Notes under the pieces: generated by a model
Database searches by the model: none
Seen by the model: only the letters and a program-made list of their open reading frames with translations
Told to the model about the DNA's origin: nothing
In this document: positions 44,298-52,358 of the stretch, one piece after another
Position numbering within the stretch: position 1 is the first letter of the stretch
How the letters are laid out: each line of letters begins with the position of its first letter
Program-made: the position numbers and the translations under genes
NCBI RefSeq assembly: GCF_020400605.1
Contig: NZ_JAINRD010000020.1
Span: 1 to 64,000, forward strand
Direction of reading: 5' to 3'
Origin: Streptomyces aculeolatus
GTDB taxonomy: Bacteria; Actinomycetota; Actinomycetes; Streptomycetales; Streptomycetaceae
Length of the DNA stretch: 64,000 bases

Positions 44298-46024
44298 GCA
44301 GCAAGTACCTCCTCGAAGAGCCGCTCGGGCGGGGTGCCACGGGCACCGTGTGGCGTGGCCGCCAGCGCGAGACGGCGGGGGCGGAAGCCGCCGTGGCGGG
44401 CAGCCCCGGCGAGGTGGTCGCCATCAAGGTCCTCAAGGAGGAGCTGGCGGGCGACCCCGACGTGGTGATGCGGTTCCTGCGCGAGCGCTCCGCGCTCCTG
44501 CGCCTGACCCACCCGAACATCGTCCGCACCCGCGACCTCGTGGTCGAGGGCGATCTGCTGGCCCTCGTCATGGACCTCGTCGACGGCCCCGACCTGCACC
44601 GCTACCTCCGCGACAACGGCCCCTTCACGCCCGTGGGCGCCGCGCTGCTCACCGCCCAGATCGCGGACGCGCTCGCCGCCAGCCACGCCGACGGCATCGT
44701 CCACCGCGACCTCAAGCCCGCGAACGTGCTGCTCGCCGGCAGCGCGGGGCCCGACGGCGTCGGCCGGATGCAGCCGATGCTCACCGACTTCGGCATCGCC
44801 CGGCTCGCGGACTCCCCGGGCCTGACGCGCGCCAACGAGTTCGTCGGCACCCCCGCGTACGTGGCGCCCGAGTCCGCCGAGGGCCGCCCGCAGACCTCCG
44901 CGGTGGACGTCTACGGTGCCGGCATCCTGCTCTACGAGCTGCTCACCGGCCGGCCGCCCTTCGGCGGCACCTCCGCCCTCGAGGTGCTCCACCAGCACCT
45001 CAACCAGGAGGCGCAGCGCCCGCCGGGCCTGCCGGACCCGATGTGGACCGTCGTCCAGTCCTGCCTGCGCAAGAACCCGGACGAGCGCCCCAGCGCCGAG
45101 AACCTGGCCCGCGGGCTGCGCACCGTGGCCGCCGGCATCGGCGCCGGCGCCACCCCGGAGCAGGCGACCGCCGCCCTCGGCGTCGCCGCGCTCCTCGCCG
45201 CCGACCCGCACCCCACGCAGGTCCCGGGCACCGGCGTCGGGGCGGCCGATCCGACGCAGATCCTCCCCGGGGGCAGCGGCCCCGGGCAGCAGGGCGCGTA
45301 CGACCCGAACGCCGCCACCAGCGTCCTGCCCGCCGGCGCCGCGGGAGCCGCGGCCGGTGGCGCGGCGGGCGCCGCCGCGGCGCACGGCCGGCAGAGCCCG
45401 GGCGGGCCCGGCGCCGAGGACGGCACCCGCGTCATGCCCATCACCGACGGGCCGCCGCAGCCGGAGGGCCCGCACCCCTGGGAGACCCAGATGCGCGCCG
45501 CCCGCGACCGCGGCGAGCAGACCCAGCAGATCGGCTACCTCGACCCCAGCGAGGACCCCCTGCGCCGCCGCCCGCCGCGGCGCGTCCAGCGGCGCCAGCC
45601 GCCGCCCGAGGCGTACGCGGCCCCGCCGCCCCGCCGCGAGCCGCAGCCCCAGCGCTACGAGCCCCGCCCGCAGCAGCCCGCGCCCCCGCCCCAGCAGCCC
45701 CCGCGCGAGCGGCGGCGCAGCGCGAACCCGATGCGCATCCCGGGCCTGGGCTGTCTGAAGGGCTGCCTGTTCACGGTCCTCATCCTGGTCGTCGGCTCCT
45801 GGCTGGTCTGGGAGCTGACCCCCCTCCAGGACGCGATCGCGGACGGCAAGGGCTTCTGGGACCAGGTCACGGACTGGACCACCGACCTCAAGAACTGGAT
45901 CTCGGACCTCAACGACGCCGCCGACGACGCCGAGAAGACCGGCGACAAGATCAACGAAGGTGTCAACGACCTCCAGGACGCCCAGAACGGACTGAACGAC
46001 CTCAAGGACGCCACGGGCCAGTGA
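44285..46024 (+). CDS. pkaA: Membrane Ser/Thr protein kinase PkaA-like
   Basis: Hanks-type kinase of 579 residues. It has the glycine loop GRGATGTVW, catalytic lysine K48 (VAIKVLKEEL), HRDLKPANVLL with D142, DFGIA, then GTPAYVAPE. After the kinase domain (to about 280) comes a Pro/Gln/Arg-rich juxtamembrane linker of about 200 residues, one membrane helix near 493-515 (CLFTVLILVVGSWLVW), and a short extracytoplasmic tail forming a likely coiled coil (DLKNWISDLNDAADDAEK). There are no PASTA repeats. The GTG at 44285 has AGGGAGC 7 bases upstream. The kinase pair at this position next to prfB and ftsEX matches Streptomyces coelicolor pkaA/pkaB, recalled from memory. Confidence 0.88.
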   Translation: MRPVGSKYLLEEPLGRGATGTVWRGRQRETAGAEAAVAGSPGEVVAIKVLKEELAGDPDVVMRFLRERSALLRLTHPNIVRTRDLVVEGDLLALVMDLVDGPDLHRYLRDNGPFTPVGAALLTAQIADALAASHADGIVHRDLKPANVLLAGSAGPDGVGRMQPMLTDFGIARLADSPGLTRANEFVGTPAYVAPESAEGRPQTSAVDVYGAGILLYELLTGRPPFGGTSALEVLHQHLNQEAQRPPGLPDPMWTVVQSCLRKNPDERPSAENLARGLRTVAAGIGAGATPEQATAALGVAALLAADPHPTQVPGTGVGAADPTQILPGGSGPGQQGAYDPNAATSVLPAGAAGAAAGGAAGAAAAHGRQSPGGPGAEDGTRVMPITDGPPQPEGPHPWETQMRAARDRGEQTQQIGYLDPSEDPLRRRPPRRVQRRQPPPEAYAAPPPRREPQPQRYEPRPQQPAPPPQQPPRERRRSANPMRIPGLGCLKGCLFTVLILVVGSWLVWELTPLQDAIADGKGFWDQVTDWTTDLKNWISDLNDAADDAEKTGDKINEGVNDLQDAQNGLNDLKDATGQ

Positions 46025-46151
46025 CCTCCGGGGTGCGCCCGGGCCGTGAACCGCACTCCGACCTGTGAGCATGCCGACAAGTCGACACCCACGGGGGGTT
46101 TCCGGGCCGGTCCGGCACCCAACGTCCGCGACGCCGCGTAGCTTTGACGCC

Positions 46152-47549
46152 ATGGCACGCAGAATCGGCAGCCGATACGCCGCCCATCAGGTGATCGGAC
46201 GCGGCAGCGCGGGCACGGTGTGGCTGGGCGAGGGACCGGACGGGCCGGTCGCCGTCAAGCTGCTCCGCGAGGACCTGGCCGAGGACCGGGAGCTGGTCGA
46301 GCGCTTCCTCGGCGAGCGCACCGCGCTGATGAGCCTGGACCACCCGCGCGTCGTCGGCGTCCGCGACCTCGTCGTCGACGGCCGCGACCTGGCGCTCGTC
46401 ATGGACCTCGTCCGCGGTACGGACCTGCGCACCCGGCTGGAGCGCGACCGCCGGCTGCTGCCGCAGGCCGCCGCCGCCATCGCCGCCGACGTCGCCGAGG
46501 CCCTGGCCGCCGCGCACGCCGCGGGGGTCGTGCACCGGGACGTCAAGCCCGAGAACGTCCTGCTGGACTCCGACGCGCCCGCCGGCCCCGGCGGGGCGCC
46601 GCCCGCGCTGCTCACCGACTTCGGCGTCGCCAAGCTCATCGACGCCCCCGGCCGCGCCGCGCAGCCGCCCCCGGCGCCCGGAGGACGCGGGGGCACCCCC
46701 GCCCCGCCCCGCGGGCGCGGCGGCGCCGCCGTGGGCACCCGGGTGCCCACCCAGCGGCGCGTCATCGGCACCCCCGACTACGTCGCCCCCGAGATCGTCG
46801 AGGGCCTGCCCGCCCGCGCGGCCGTCGACATCTACGCCCTGGCCACCGTGCTGTACGAACTGCTGGCCGGCTTCACGCCCTTCGGCGGCGGCCACCCCGG
46901 CGCCGTGCTGCGCCGGCACGTGACGGAGACCGTCGCGCCGCTGCCCGGCATCCCCGACGAGCTGTGGGAGCTGCTGCTCCAGTGCCTGGCGAAGGCGCCG
47001 GCATCGAGGCTGCGGGCGGCGGAGCTGGCCACGCGGCTGCGCGAGATCCTGCCGGACCTGGAGGGGCTGCCGCCGCTGGACGTCGAGGAGTCGGCGGACG
47101 GGGCGGACGACCCCGGCGACGGCCGTTCGCCGCACACGATGCGGCTCGGCGGCGACCGCGCGGCGGCCGCCGGGGCCCTCGCGGGGGCCGGCGAGCCGGG
47201 CATGACCGGCGCCGGCGGCGCGCCGCTGCGCGGCTCGGTGCCGCTGGTGCGGTCCGCGGCGCCGGACTCCAACCGGGACACCCACACGAGCATGCGCATG
47301 CCCAGCGCCGACGAGCTGGCCGGCGGCGCCCGCGGCACCGCGCGCGTACCGCGGCTGGCCGGCCAGCCGCGGCCGGGCTCGGCCCGCGCCGCCCGCGCGG
47401 GCACGACGCGCGCGAAGAGGCTGAAGCTCACGGTCGCGGCGGCGGTCATCGCCATCGCGGGCGTCGGCGGCTGGCTGGTCGCGTCCGGCGGCGGTGACGA
47501 CGGCGGCGGGAGCGGCGGCGGCGACCGCTCCACCACCTCGGAGCCCTGA
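46152..47549 (+). CDS. pkaB: Membrane Ser/Thr protein kinase PkaB-like
   Basis: Hanks-type kinase of 465 residues. Glycine loop GRGSAGTVW, K36 (VAVKLLRED), VHRDVKPENVLL with D130, DFGVAK, GTPDYVAPEI. A Gly/Pro/Arg insert lies in the activation segment around residues 170-200 (PPPAPGGRGGTPAPPRGRGG), longer than in PkaA and unusual for a kinase. A single membrane helix is near the C-terminus (LTVAAAVIAIAGVGGWLVA) with a short Gly/Asp/Ser tail outside. The start ATG has TAGCTT 7 bases upstream and no SD, so it appears to have its own leaderless promoter despite lying 127 bases after pkaA. Confidence 0.88.
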   Translation: MARRIGSRYAAHQVIGRGSAGTVWLGEGPDGPVAVKLLREDLAEDRELVERFLGERTALMSLDHPRVVGVRDLVVDGRDLALVMDLVRGTDLRTRLERDRRLLPQAAAAIAADVAEALAAAHAAGVVHRDVKPENVLLDSDAPAGPGGAPPALLTDFGVAKLIDAPGRAAQPPPAPGGRGGTPAPPRGRGGAAVGTRVPTQRRVIGTPDYVAPEIVEGLPARAAVDIYALATVLYELLAGFTPFGGGHPGAVLRRHVTETVAPLPGIPDELWELLLQCLAKAPASRLRAAELATRLREILPDLEGLPPLDVEESADGADDPGDGRSPHTMRLGGDRAAAAGALAGAGEPGMTGAGGAPLRGSVPLVRSAAPDSNRDTHTSMRMPSADELAGGARGTARVPRLAGQPRPGSARAARAGTTRAKRLKLTVAAAVIAIAGVGGWLVASGGGDDGGGSGGGDRSTTSEP

Positions 47550-47828
47550 GCCCGGCCCGAGCCCCCGGCCCCCGGCCCGTACCGGCGACCGGGTGCGCCC
47601 GGTCCGCAAGGAGGCGAGGGGACCCGCGGGCGCCGCACCGCACAGGCGCAGGTCCCGGCGGGCGGCTCCGCGAAGGCGGCCCGGGCCTCCGGCCGCGCAT
47701 CCGCCGCTCCGCGTCGGCCGGAGCCGCCGGCCGGGCGGGACCCCCGGCACCGGCCCGCGTCCCGCGGAACACGCGTCCCGCGGATACGCGCCACCTGCGG
47801 CCGCCGTGTGCAGCGGTACGCTGGTGGG

Positions 47829-48947
47829 GTGGCAGCACCTGATGTATCCGAATCGCTCAAGGCCCTCAGCTCGACCATGGACTCCATCGAGGCGGTGCTC
47901 GACCTCGACAAGCTGAGGGCCGGCATTGCCGCGCTCGAAGAGGAGGCGGCGGCTCCCGCCCTCTGGGAAGACCCCGAGAACGCGCAGCGGGTCACCAGCC
48001 GGCTGTCCCTGTTGCAGGGGCAGTTGCGCAAGACCGAAGAGCTGCGCGGGCGGATCGACGACCTCGAGGTCCTCTTCGAGCTCGCCGAGAGCGAGGGCGA
48101 CGCCGACACGCAGCGCGAGGCCGAGGGCGAGCTGTCCGACGTCCGGCGCGCGGTCGAGGAGCTGGAGGTGCGCACGCTGCTGTCCGGCGAGTACGACCAG
48201 CGCGAGGCCATGGTCAACATCCGCGCGGAGGCGGGCGGCGTGGACGCCGCGGACTTCGCCGAGCAGCTGCAGCGCATGTACCTGCGCTGGGCCGAGCACA
48301 AGGGCTATCCGACGGAGGTGCTGGACACCTCGTACGCGGAGGAGGCCGGCATCAAGTCGACGACCTTCGCGGTCAAGGCCCCGTACGCGTACGGCACTCT
48401 CTCCGTCGAGCAGGGGACGCACCGCATGGTGCGCATCTCTCCCTACGACAACCAGGGCCGCCGCCAGACGTCGTTCGCCGGCGTCGAGGTGCTGCCCGTC
48501 GTGGAGCAGACCGACCACATCGACATCCCGGAGAACGAGATCCGGATCGATGTCTTCCGCTCCTCCGGGCCCGGCGGCCAGTCCGTCAACACCACGGACT
48601 CCGCGATCCGGATCACGCACCTGCCGACCGGCATCGTCGTCTCCTGCCAGAACGAGAAGTCGCAGATCCAGAACCGCGCCGCCGCCATGCGCGTGCTGCA
48701 GGCCCGCCTGCTCGCCAAGCGCAAGGAGGAGGAGCAGGCGAAGATGAACGCGCTCAAGGGCGACAGCGCCGGCTCGTGGGGCAACCAGATGCGGTCGTAC
48801 GTGCTGCAGCCCTACCAGATGGTCAAGGACCTGCGCACGACGCACGAGGTGGGCAACCCGCAGGCGGTCCTCGACGGCGAGATCGACGGCTTCCTGGAGG
48901 CGGGCATCCGCTGGCGCAAGCAGCAGGAGCAGGCCGCCGACGGCTGA
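47829..48947 (+). CDS. prfB: Peptide chain release factor 2
   Basis: Class I release factor for UAA and UGA stops. The 372-residue product has the GGQ motif at 249-251 (SGPGGQSVNTTDSAIRITH) for peptide release. The codon-reading tripeptide, normally SPF, is SPY here (S204-P205-Y206 in VRISPYDNQGRRQTSF). As in other actinomycetes, there is no in-frame UGA and no programmed +1 frameshift. The GTG at 47829 has TACGCT 6 bases upstream and no SD, so the message is probably leaderless. It follows pkaB after 279 bases of GC-rich sequence with no gene seen. Confidence 0.95.
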   Translation: MAAPDVSESLKALSSTMDSIEAVLDLDKLRAGIAALEEEAAAPALWEDPENAQRVTSRLSLLQGQLRKTEELRGRIDDLEVLFELAESEGDADTQREAEGELSDVRRAVEELEVRTLLSGEYDQREAMVNIRAEAGGVDAADFAEQLQRMYLRWAEHKGYPTEVLDTSYAEEAGIKSTTFAVKAPYAYGTLSVEQGTHRMVRISPYDNQGRRQTSFAGVEVLPVVEQTDHIDIPENEIRIDVFRSSGPGGQSVNTTDSAIRITHLPTGIVVSCQNEKSQIQNRAAAMRVLQARLLAKRKEEEQAKMNALKGDSAGSWGNQMRSYVLQPYQMVKDLRTTHEVGNPQAVLDGEIDGFLEAGIRWRKQQEQAADG

Positions 48948-49240
48948 GTCCCGGCGGTCGCAGGGCGGGTGCGCACACCCGTTCGCCTGCTGCAATTCCA
49001 CGTCTGACCGCGGGCGTTGCGAGTGTCACAGTCGTGCACCACTTACCCCGGACATTGGCCGGAAAAGGGTACAACCCCGCCTCAACTCGCTTGACGCTCC
49101 AGTGAATACCCGAGAGGCTGGCCGCCGAGCTTTGTAGGTGTGTGGGGTTCGTGTGACTCAGGGGGGTAAACCCGCCGCGAACAGGCCCCGTACCGACGCC
49201 AGCCCAAACTGACGAGTACGGCTACTGGGGGTAGCGAGCA
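48948..49240 (+). other. Gap between prfB and the repeat surface protein
   Basis: 293 bases with no gene. The second half is less GC-rich and holds TTGACG near 49090 as a possible -35, but no good -10 at 16-19 bases. A weak stem CCGTAC (49188-49193) with GTACGG (49216-49221) lies just before the SD. The leader was considered as a riboswitch but no known consensus was recognised. Confidence 0.4.
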
Positions 49241-50026
49241 ATGACGAACAAAGTGCGTGTACGGGTGGCGCGGGTCGCCGCCAGCGCGCTGATCGCCGGC
49301 GGGGCCTCGCTCGCCGCCGCGGGTGCCGCGCAGGCCACCGGCGACGACGGTGGCGAGACCGGTCGCCAGGGCCTCGGGATCGAGATCAACGCCATCGGCG
49401 GTGGAGGCGAGGACGACGGCGGCCTCACCGACGGCGGCGAGATCGCCGGCCCCGGTGGCGTCGATGACGGTGGCACCACGGACGACGGTGGCACGACCGA
49501 CGATGGCGGGACCACCGATGATGGCGGGACCACCGACGACGGTGGCACGACCGATGATGGCGGGACCACCGATGACGGCGGGACCACCGACGACGGTGGC
49601 ACGACCGACGATGGCGGGACCACCGATGACGGCGGGACCACCGACGACGGCGGCACCACGGACGACGGCGGGTCCACTGACGGCGGTGCCGACGACGGCG
49701 GGTCCACTGACGCCGGTGCCGACGACGGCGGTTCCGGTGACGACGGTGGTCAGCAGACCACCGGCGGCCAGCAGACCACCGGCGGCACCGGCGGCGGCGA
49801 CACCGACTGCGAGCTGGACGGCGACAGCGTGATCTGCGAGGCCGAGTCGACCTCCGGCGGCAGCGAGCCGTCCCCGGCCGGCGACAGCAAGCCGCAGGAC
49901 GAGCTCGCCGACACCGGTTCCAGCGGCACCACGTACCTGCTCGTGGGTGCGGCCAGCATCATCGCCGGCGGCGTCGGCTTCCGGCTGCTGCCGCGGCTGA
50001 TGACGCGCAACGAGTCGGCTGCCTGA
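49241..50026 (+). CDS. Sortase-anchored surface protein with DDGGTT repeats
   Basis: A 261-residue exported protein. Residues 1-32 form a signal peptide (ALIAGGASLAAAGAAQA). The middle is almost wholly Asp/Gly/Thr: eleven DDGGTT hexapeptides plus one DDGGST, followed by further DDGGS variants and QQTTGG repeats. A short globular-looking piece has two cysteines (DCELDGDSVICE). The C-terminus is a sorting signal: LADTG (222-226), a hydrophobic stretch and a RLMTRNESAA tail. LAxTG is the Streptomyces class E sortase motif, so the protein should be joined to peptidoglycan. The acidic repeats may bind calcium or act as a stalk (inference). Confidence 0.85.
   Translation: MTNKVRVRVARVAASALIAGGASLAAAGAAQATGDDGGETGRQGLGIEINAIGGGGEDDGGLTDGGEIAGPGGVDDGGTTDDGGTTDDGGTTDDGGTTDDGGTTDDGGTTDDGGTTDDGGTTDDGGTTDDGGTTDDGGTTDDGGSTDGGADDGGSTDAGADDGGSGDDGGQQTTGGQQTTGGTGGGDTDCELDGDSVICEAESTSGGSEPSPAGDSKPQDELADTGSSGTTYLLVGAASIIAGGVGFRLLPRLMTRNESAA
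49463..49678 (+). repeat. 18-bp tandem repeat array in the surface protein gene
   Basis: Twelve 18-base units (GAYGAYGGYGGSACSACS) encode eleven DDGGTT and one DDGGST. Units 2-4, 5-7 and 8-10 repeat a 54-base higher-order pattern: one GGTGGCACGACC unit followed by two GGCGGGACCACC units. Confidence 0.9.
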
Positions 50027-50057
50027 CCCGCAGCGCACGCCGTACAGGCGACACGGA

Positions 50058-50084
50058 GGGCCCGGAGCGATTCGCTCCGGGCCC
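50058..50084 (+). terminator. Terminator after the surface protein gene
   Basis: GGGCCCGGAGCG (50058-50069) pairs perfectly with CGCTCCGGGCCC (50073-50084) around ATT, 32 bases past the stop. It also lies downstream of the small minus-strand gene and could serve both. Confidence 0.8.
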
Positions 50085-50201
50085 TTCCGCGTGCTTCGTG
50101 GCGCTGCGTCACACGCCGTCGATCATGAATATGTGATACGGATCACACGCGCGGGTGCTCTGTGTACCGCACTCCCGCGCCGCCCCCGCCGACTTCGCCG
50201 G

Positions 50202-50399
50202 CTATGCCGTCCGCTGCTGGAGGAACAGCACCGCAGCCACGGCCGCCAGCAGCGCCAGCAGTATCCACACCGTGGTCGGCGGCACGCTGCGCCAGCCGCT
50301 CTCCTGGCGCATGCGCTCCCTGCTCGCCCGGCAGACGGGACAACGGCCCTCGCTCACGGGTCCCGCACAGTTCGCGCAGACCAGCCAGTCGCGTGTCAT
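50202..50399 (-). CDS. Small zinc-ribbon membrane protein
   Basis: A 65-residue protein beginning MTRDWLVCANC. Cysteines 8, 11, 20 and 23 form a CxxC...CxxC zinc-ribbon, followed by a basic segment (RASRERMRQ) and one membrane helix near residues 43-61 (TVWILLALLAAVAAVLFL). The ATG at 50399 has an exact SD, GGAGG, 3 bases upstream, and codon usage is typical, so I call it real despite its size. It sits divergent from ftsE. Homologues at this place occur in Streptomyces as hypothetical proteins. Function unknown. Confidence 0.8.
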   Translation of the reverse strand: MTRDWLVCANCAGPVSEGRCPVCRASRERMRQESGWRSVPPTTVWILLALLAAVAAVLFLQQRTA

Positions 50400-50636
50400 G
50401 TGCCTCCTCCTCCCGCTTCGCTCGTGGTGCCCCGCAGGTTCCACTTCTCCACCTACCACTGTGCCAGGTCCGGACCGAATCGGCGCGCGCCGACCGGTCC
50501 CCGCCCGATCCCCGACCGATACCCGTCCGGGCCCCGGGCGGTTTGTCCGTGACGAAACGCACCAACCGCCCACGGCGACTGCGCGCCCCCTCCGCATTCG
50601 CGTAAGGTCACCTGCGACCGCGACAGGGAGCCCAGC

Positions 50637-51326
50637 GTGATCCGATTCGACAACGTCACCAAGCTGTACCCCAAGCAGAACCGCCCCGCGCTCCAGGACG
50701 TCTCGCTGGAGATCGAGCGCGGCGAGTTCGTGTTCCTCGTGGGGTCCTCCGGCTCGGGCAAGTCCACGTTCCTGCGGCTCATCCTGCGGGAGGAGCGGAC
50801 CACCCACGGCCAGGTGCACGTGCTCGGCAAGGATCTCGCCCGGCTGTCCAACTGGAAGGTGCCGCACATGCGGCGCCAGTTGGGCACCGTCTTCCAGGAC
50901 TTCCGGCTGCTGCCGAACAAGACCGTCGCGGAGAACGTCGCGTTCGCCCTCGAAGTGATCGGCAAGCCCCGCGGCCAGATCCGCAAGACCGTCCCCGAGG
51001 TGCTCGACCTGGTGGGGCTCTCCGGCAAGGGCGAGCGGATGCCCGGCGAGCTGTCCGGCGGTGAGCAGCAGCGCGTCGCCGTCGCGCGGGCGTTCGTCAA
51101 CCGGCCGATGCTCCTCATCGCGGACGAGCCGACGGGCAACCTCGACCCGCAGACCTCGGTCGGCATCATGAAGCTGCTCGACCGCATCAACAGGACCGGT
51201 ACCACAGTGATCATGGCCACGCATGATCAGCAGATCGTCGACCAGATGCGCCGGCGCGTCATTGAACTCGAGTTGGGGCGGCTGGTACGCGACCAGTCCC
51301 GCGGTGTGTACGGATACCAGCACTGA
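50637..51326 (+). CDS. ftsE: Cell-division ABC ATPase FtsE
   Basis: ATPase of the FtsEX complex, which activates peptidoglycan hydrolases at division or growth sites. 229 residues with Walker A GSSGSGKST (K42), Q-loop FQDFRLLP, signature LSGGEQQRVAVARAF, Walker B LLIADEPTG and the switch His in MATHD. It has the FtsE-typical N-terminus MIRFDNVTKLYP. The GTG at 50637 has AGGGAG 6 bases upstream. A possible -10 box TAAGGT is at 50603. It precedes ftsX by 30 bases, co-transcribed. Confidence 0.96.
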   Translation: MIRFDNVTKLYPKQNRPALQDVSLEIERGEFVFLVGSSGSGKSTFLRLILREERTTHGQVHVLGKDLARLSNWKVPHMRRQLGTVFQDFRLLPNKTVAENVAFALEVIGKPRGQIRKTVPEVLDLVGLSGKGERMPGELSGGEQQRVAVARAFVNRPMLLIADEPTGNLDPQTSVGIMKLLDRINRTGTTVIMATHDQQIVDQMRRRVIELELGRLVRDQSRGVYGYQH

Positions 51327-51356
51327 GCTGCTGCCCCCGGAGCTGAAAGGACGGGC

Positions 51357-52268
51357 ATGCGCGCCCAGTTCGTCTTCTCGGAGATCGGTGTCGGTCTCCG
51401 CCGCAACCTGACGATGACCTTCGCGGTGATCGTCTCCGTGGCCCTGTCGCTGGCCCTGTTCGGAGCCTCCTGGCTCATGGGCAAGCAGGTCGACACCATG
51501 AAGGGCTACTGGTACGACAAGGTCAACGTCTCCATCTTCTTCTGCAACGAAGTGGACGCCGAGACCTCGCCCAACTGTGAGAAGGGCGCGGTCACGGCGG
51601 AGCAGAAGAAGGAGATCCAGGACGACCTGAACGCCCTGGACATCGTCGAGGACGTCCAGTACGAGTCCAGCGAAGAGGCGTACAAGCACTACAAGGAGCA
51701 GTTCGGCGACTCCCCGCTGGCCTCCTCCCTCACGCCGGACCAGATGCAGGAGTCGTTCCGCGTCAAGCTGACGGACCCCGAGCGGTACGAGGTCATCACC
51801 AGCGCCTTCGCCGACAGACCCGGTGTTCAGGAGGTGCAGGACCAGCGCAATGTGCTGGAGAGCCTGTTCAACCTGCTCAACGGCATGACGTACGCGGCGA
51901 TCGGCGTGATGGCGCTGATGCTGGTCGTGGCGATCATGCTGATCGTCAACACCGTACGGGTGTCGGCGTTCAGCAGGCGCCGGGAGACCGGGATCATGCG
52001 GCTGGTGGGGGCGTCCAGCGTCTACATCCAGTTGCCGTTCATCGTCGAGGCCGCCGTCGCCGGACTGATCGGCGCGAGCTTCGCCGCCGTGCTGCTGGTC
52101 GGCGGCAAGCACTTCCTCATCGACAACTGGCTCGCCGACAAGATCCTGTTGATCAACTTCATCGGCTGGGACGAGGTGATCCGGGTCCTGCCGCTCGTCG
52201 TCGCGATCGGCCTGCTCATGCCGGGCATCGCCGCGTTCTTCGCGCTGCGTAAATACCTCAAGGTCTGA
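51357..52268 (+). CDS. ftsX: Cell-division membrane protein FtsX
   Basis: Membrane partner of FtsE. 303 residues with a cytoplasmic N-terminus, a first helix near 20-42, a large extracytoplasmic loop to about residue 165 containing two cysteines (FFCNEV; SPNCEK), and three more helices. The loop is the part that contacts hydrolases such as RipC/PcsB-type proteins in other bacteria. ATG 51357 has AAAGGA 6 bases upstream. The S41 protease follows after 90 bases with its own leaderless promoter. Confidence 0.95.
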   Translation: MRAQFVFSEIGVGLRRNLTMTFAVIVSVALSLALFGASWLMGKQVDTMKGYWYDKVNVSIFFCNEVDAETSPNCEKGAVTAEQKKEIQDDLNALDIVEDVQYESSEEAYKHYKEQFGDSPLASSLTPDQMQESFRVKLTDPERYEVITSAFADRPGVQEVQDQRNVLESLFNLLNGMTYAAIGVMALMLVVAIMLIVNTVRVSAFSRRRETGIMRLVGASSVYIQLPFIVEAAVAGLIGASFAAVLLVGGKHFLIDNWLADKILLINFIGWDEVIRVLPLVVAIGLLMPGIAAFFALRKYLKV

Positions 52269-52358
52269 CAATCAGGGCGGGTGTGGCCTACGCCACGTGC
52301 GTGCCGCGGCGTGGTCAACTCCCCCTGCGGCACCCGCCGCTGTCCTACACTCAGCGGC

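Noticed and set aside
47829..48947. Programmed +1 frameshift in prfB
   Set aside because: The gene reads through in one frame with no early UGA, as usual in actinomycetes.
49080..49240. Possible c-di-AMP or similar riboswitch before the surface protein
   Set aside because: I could not match any known riboswitch consensus; only a weak 6-base-pair stem is present.
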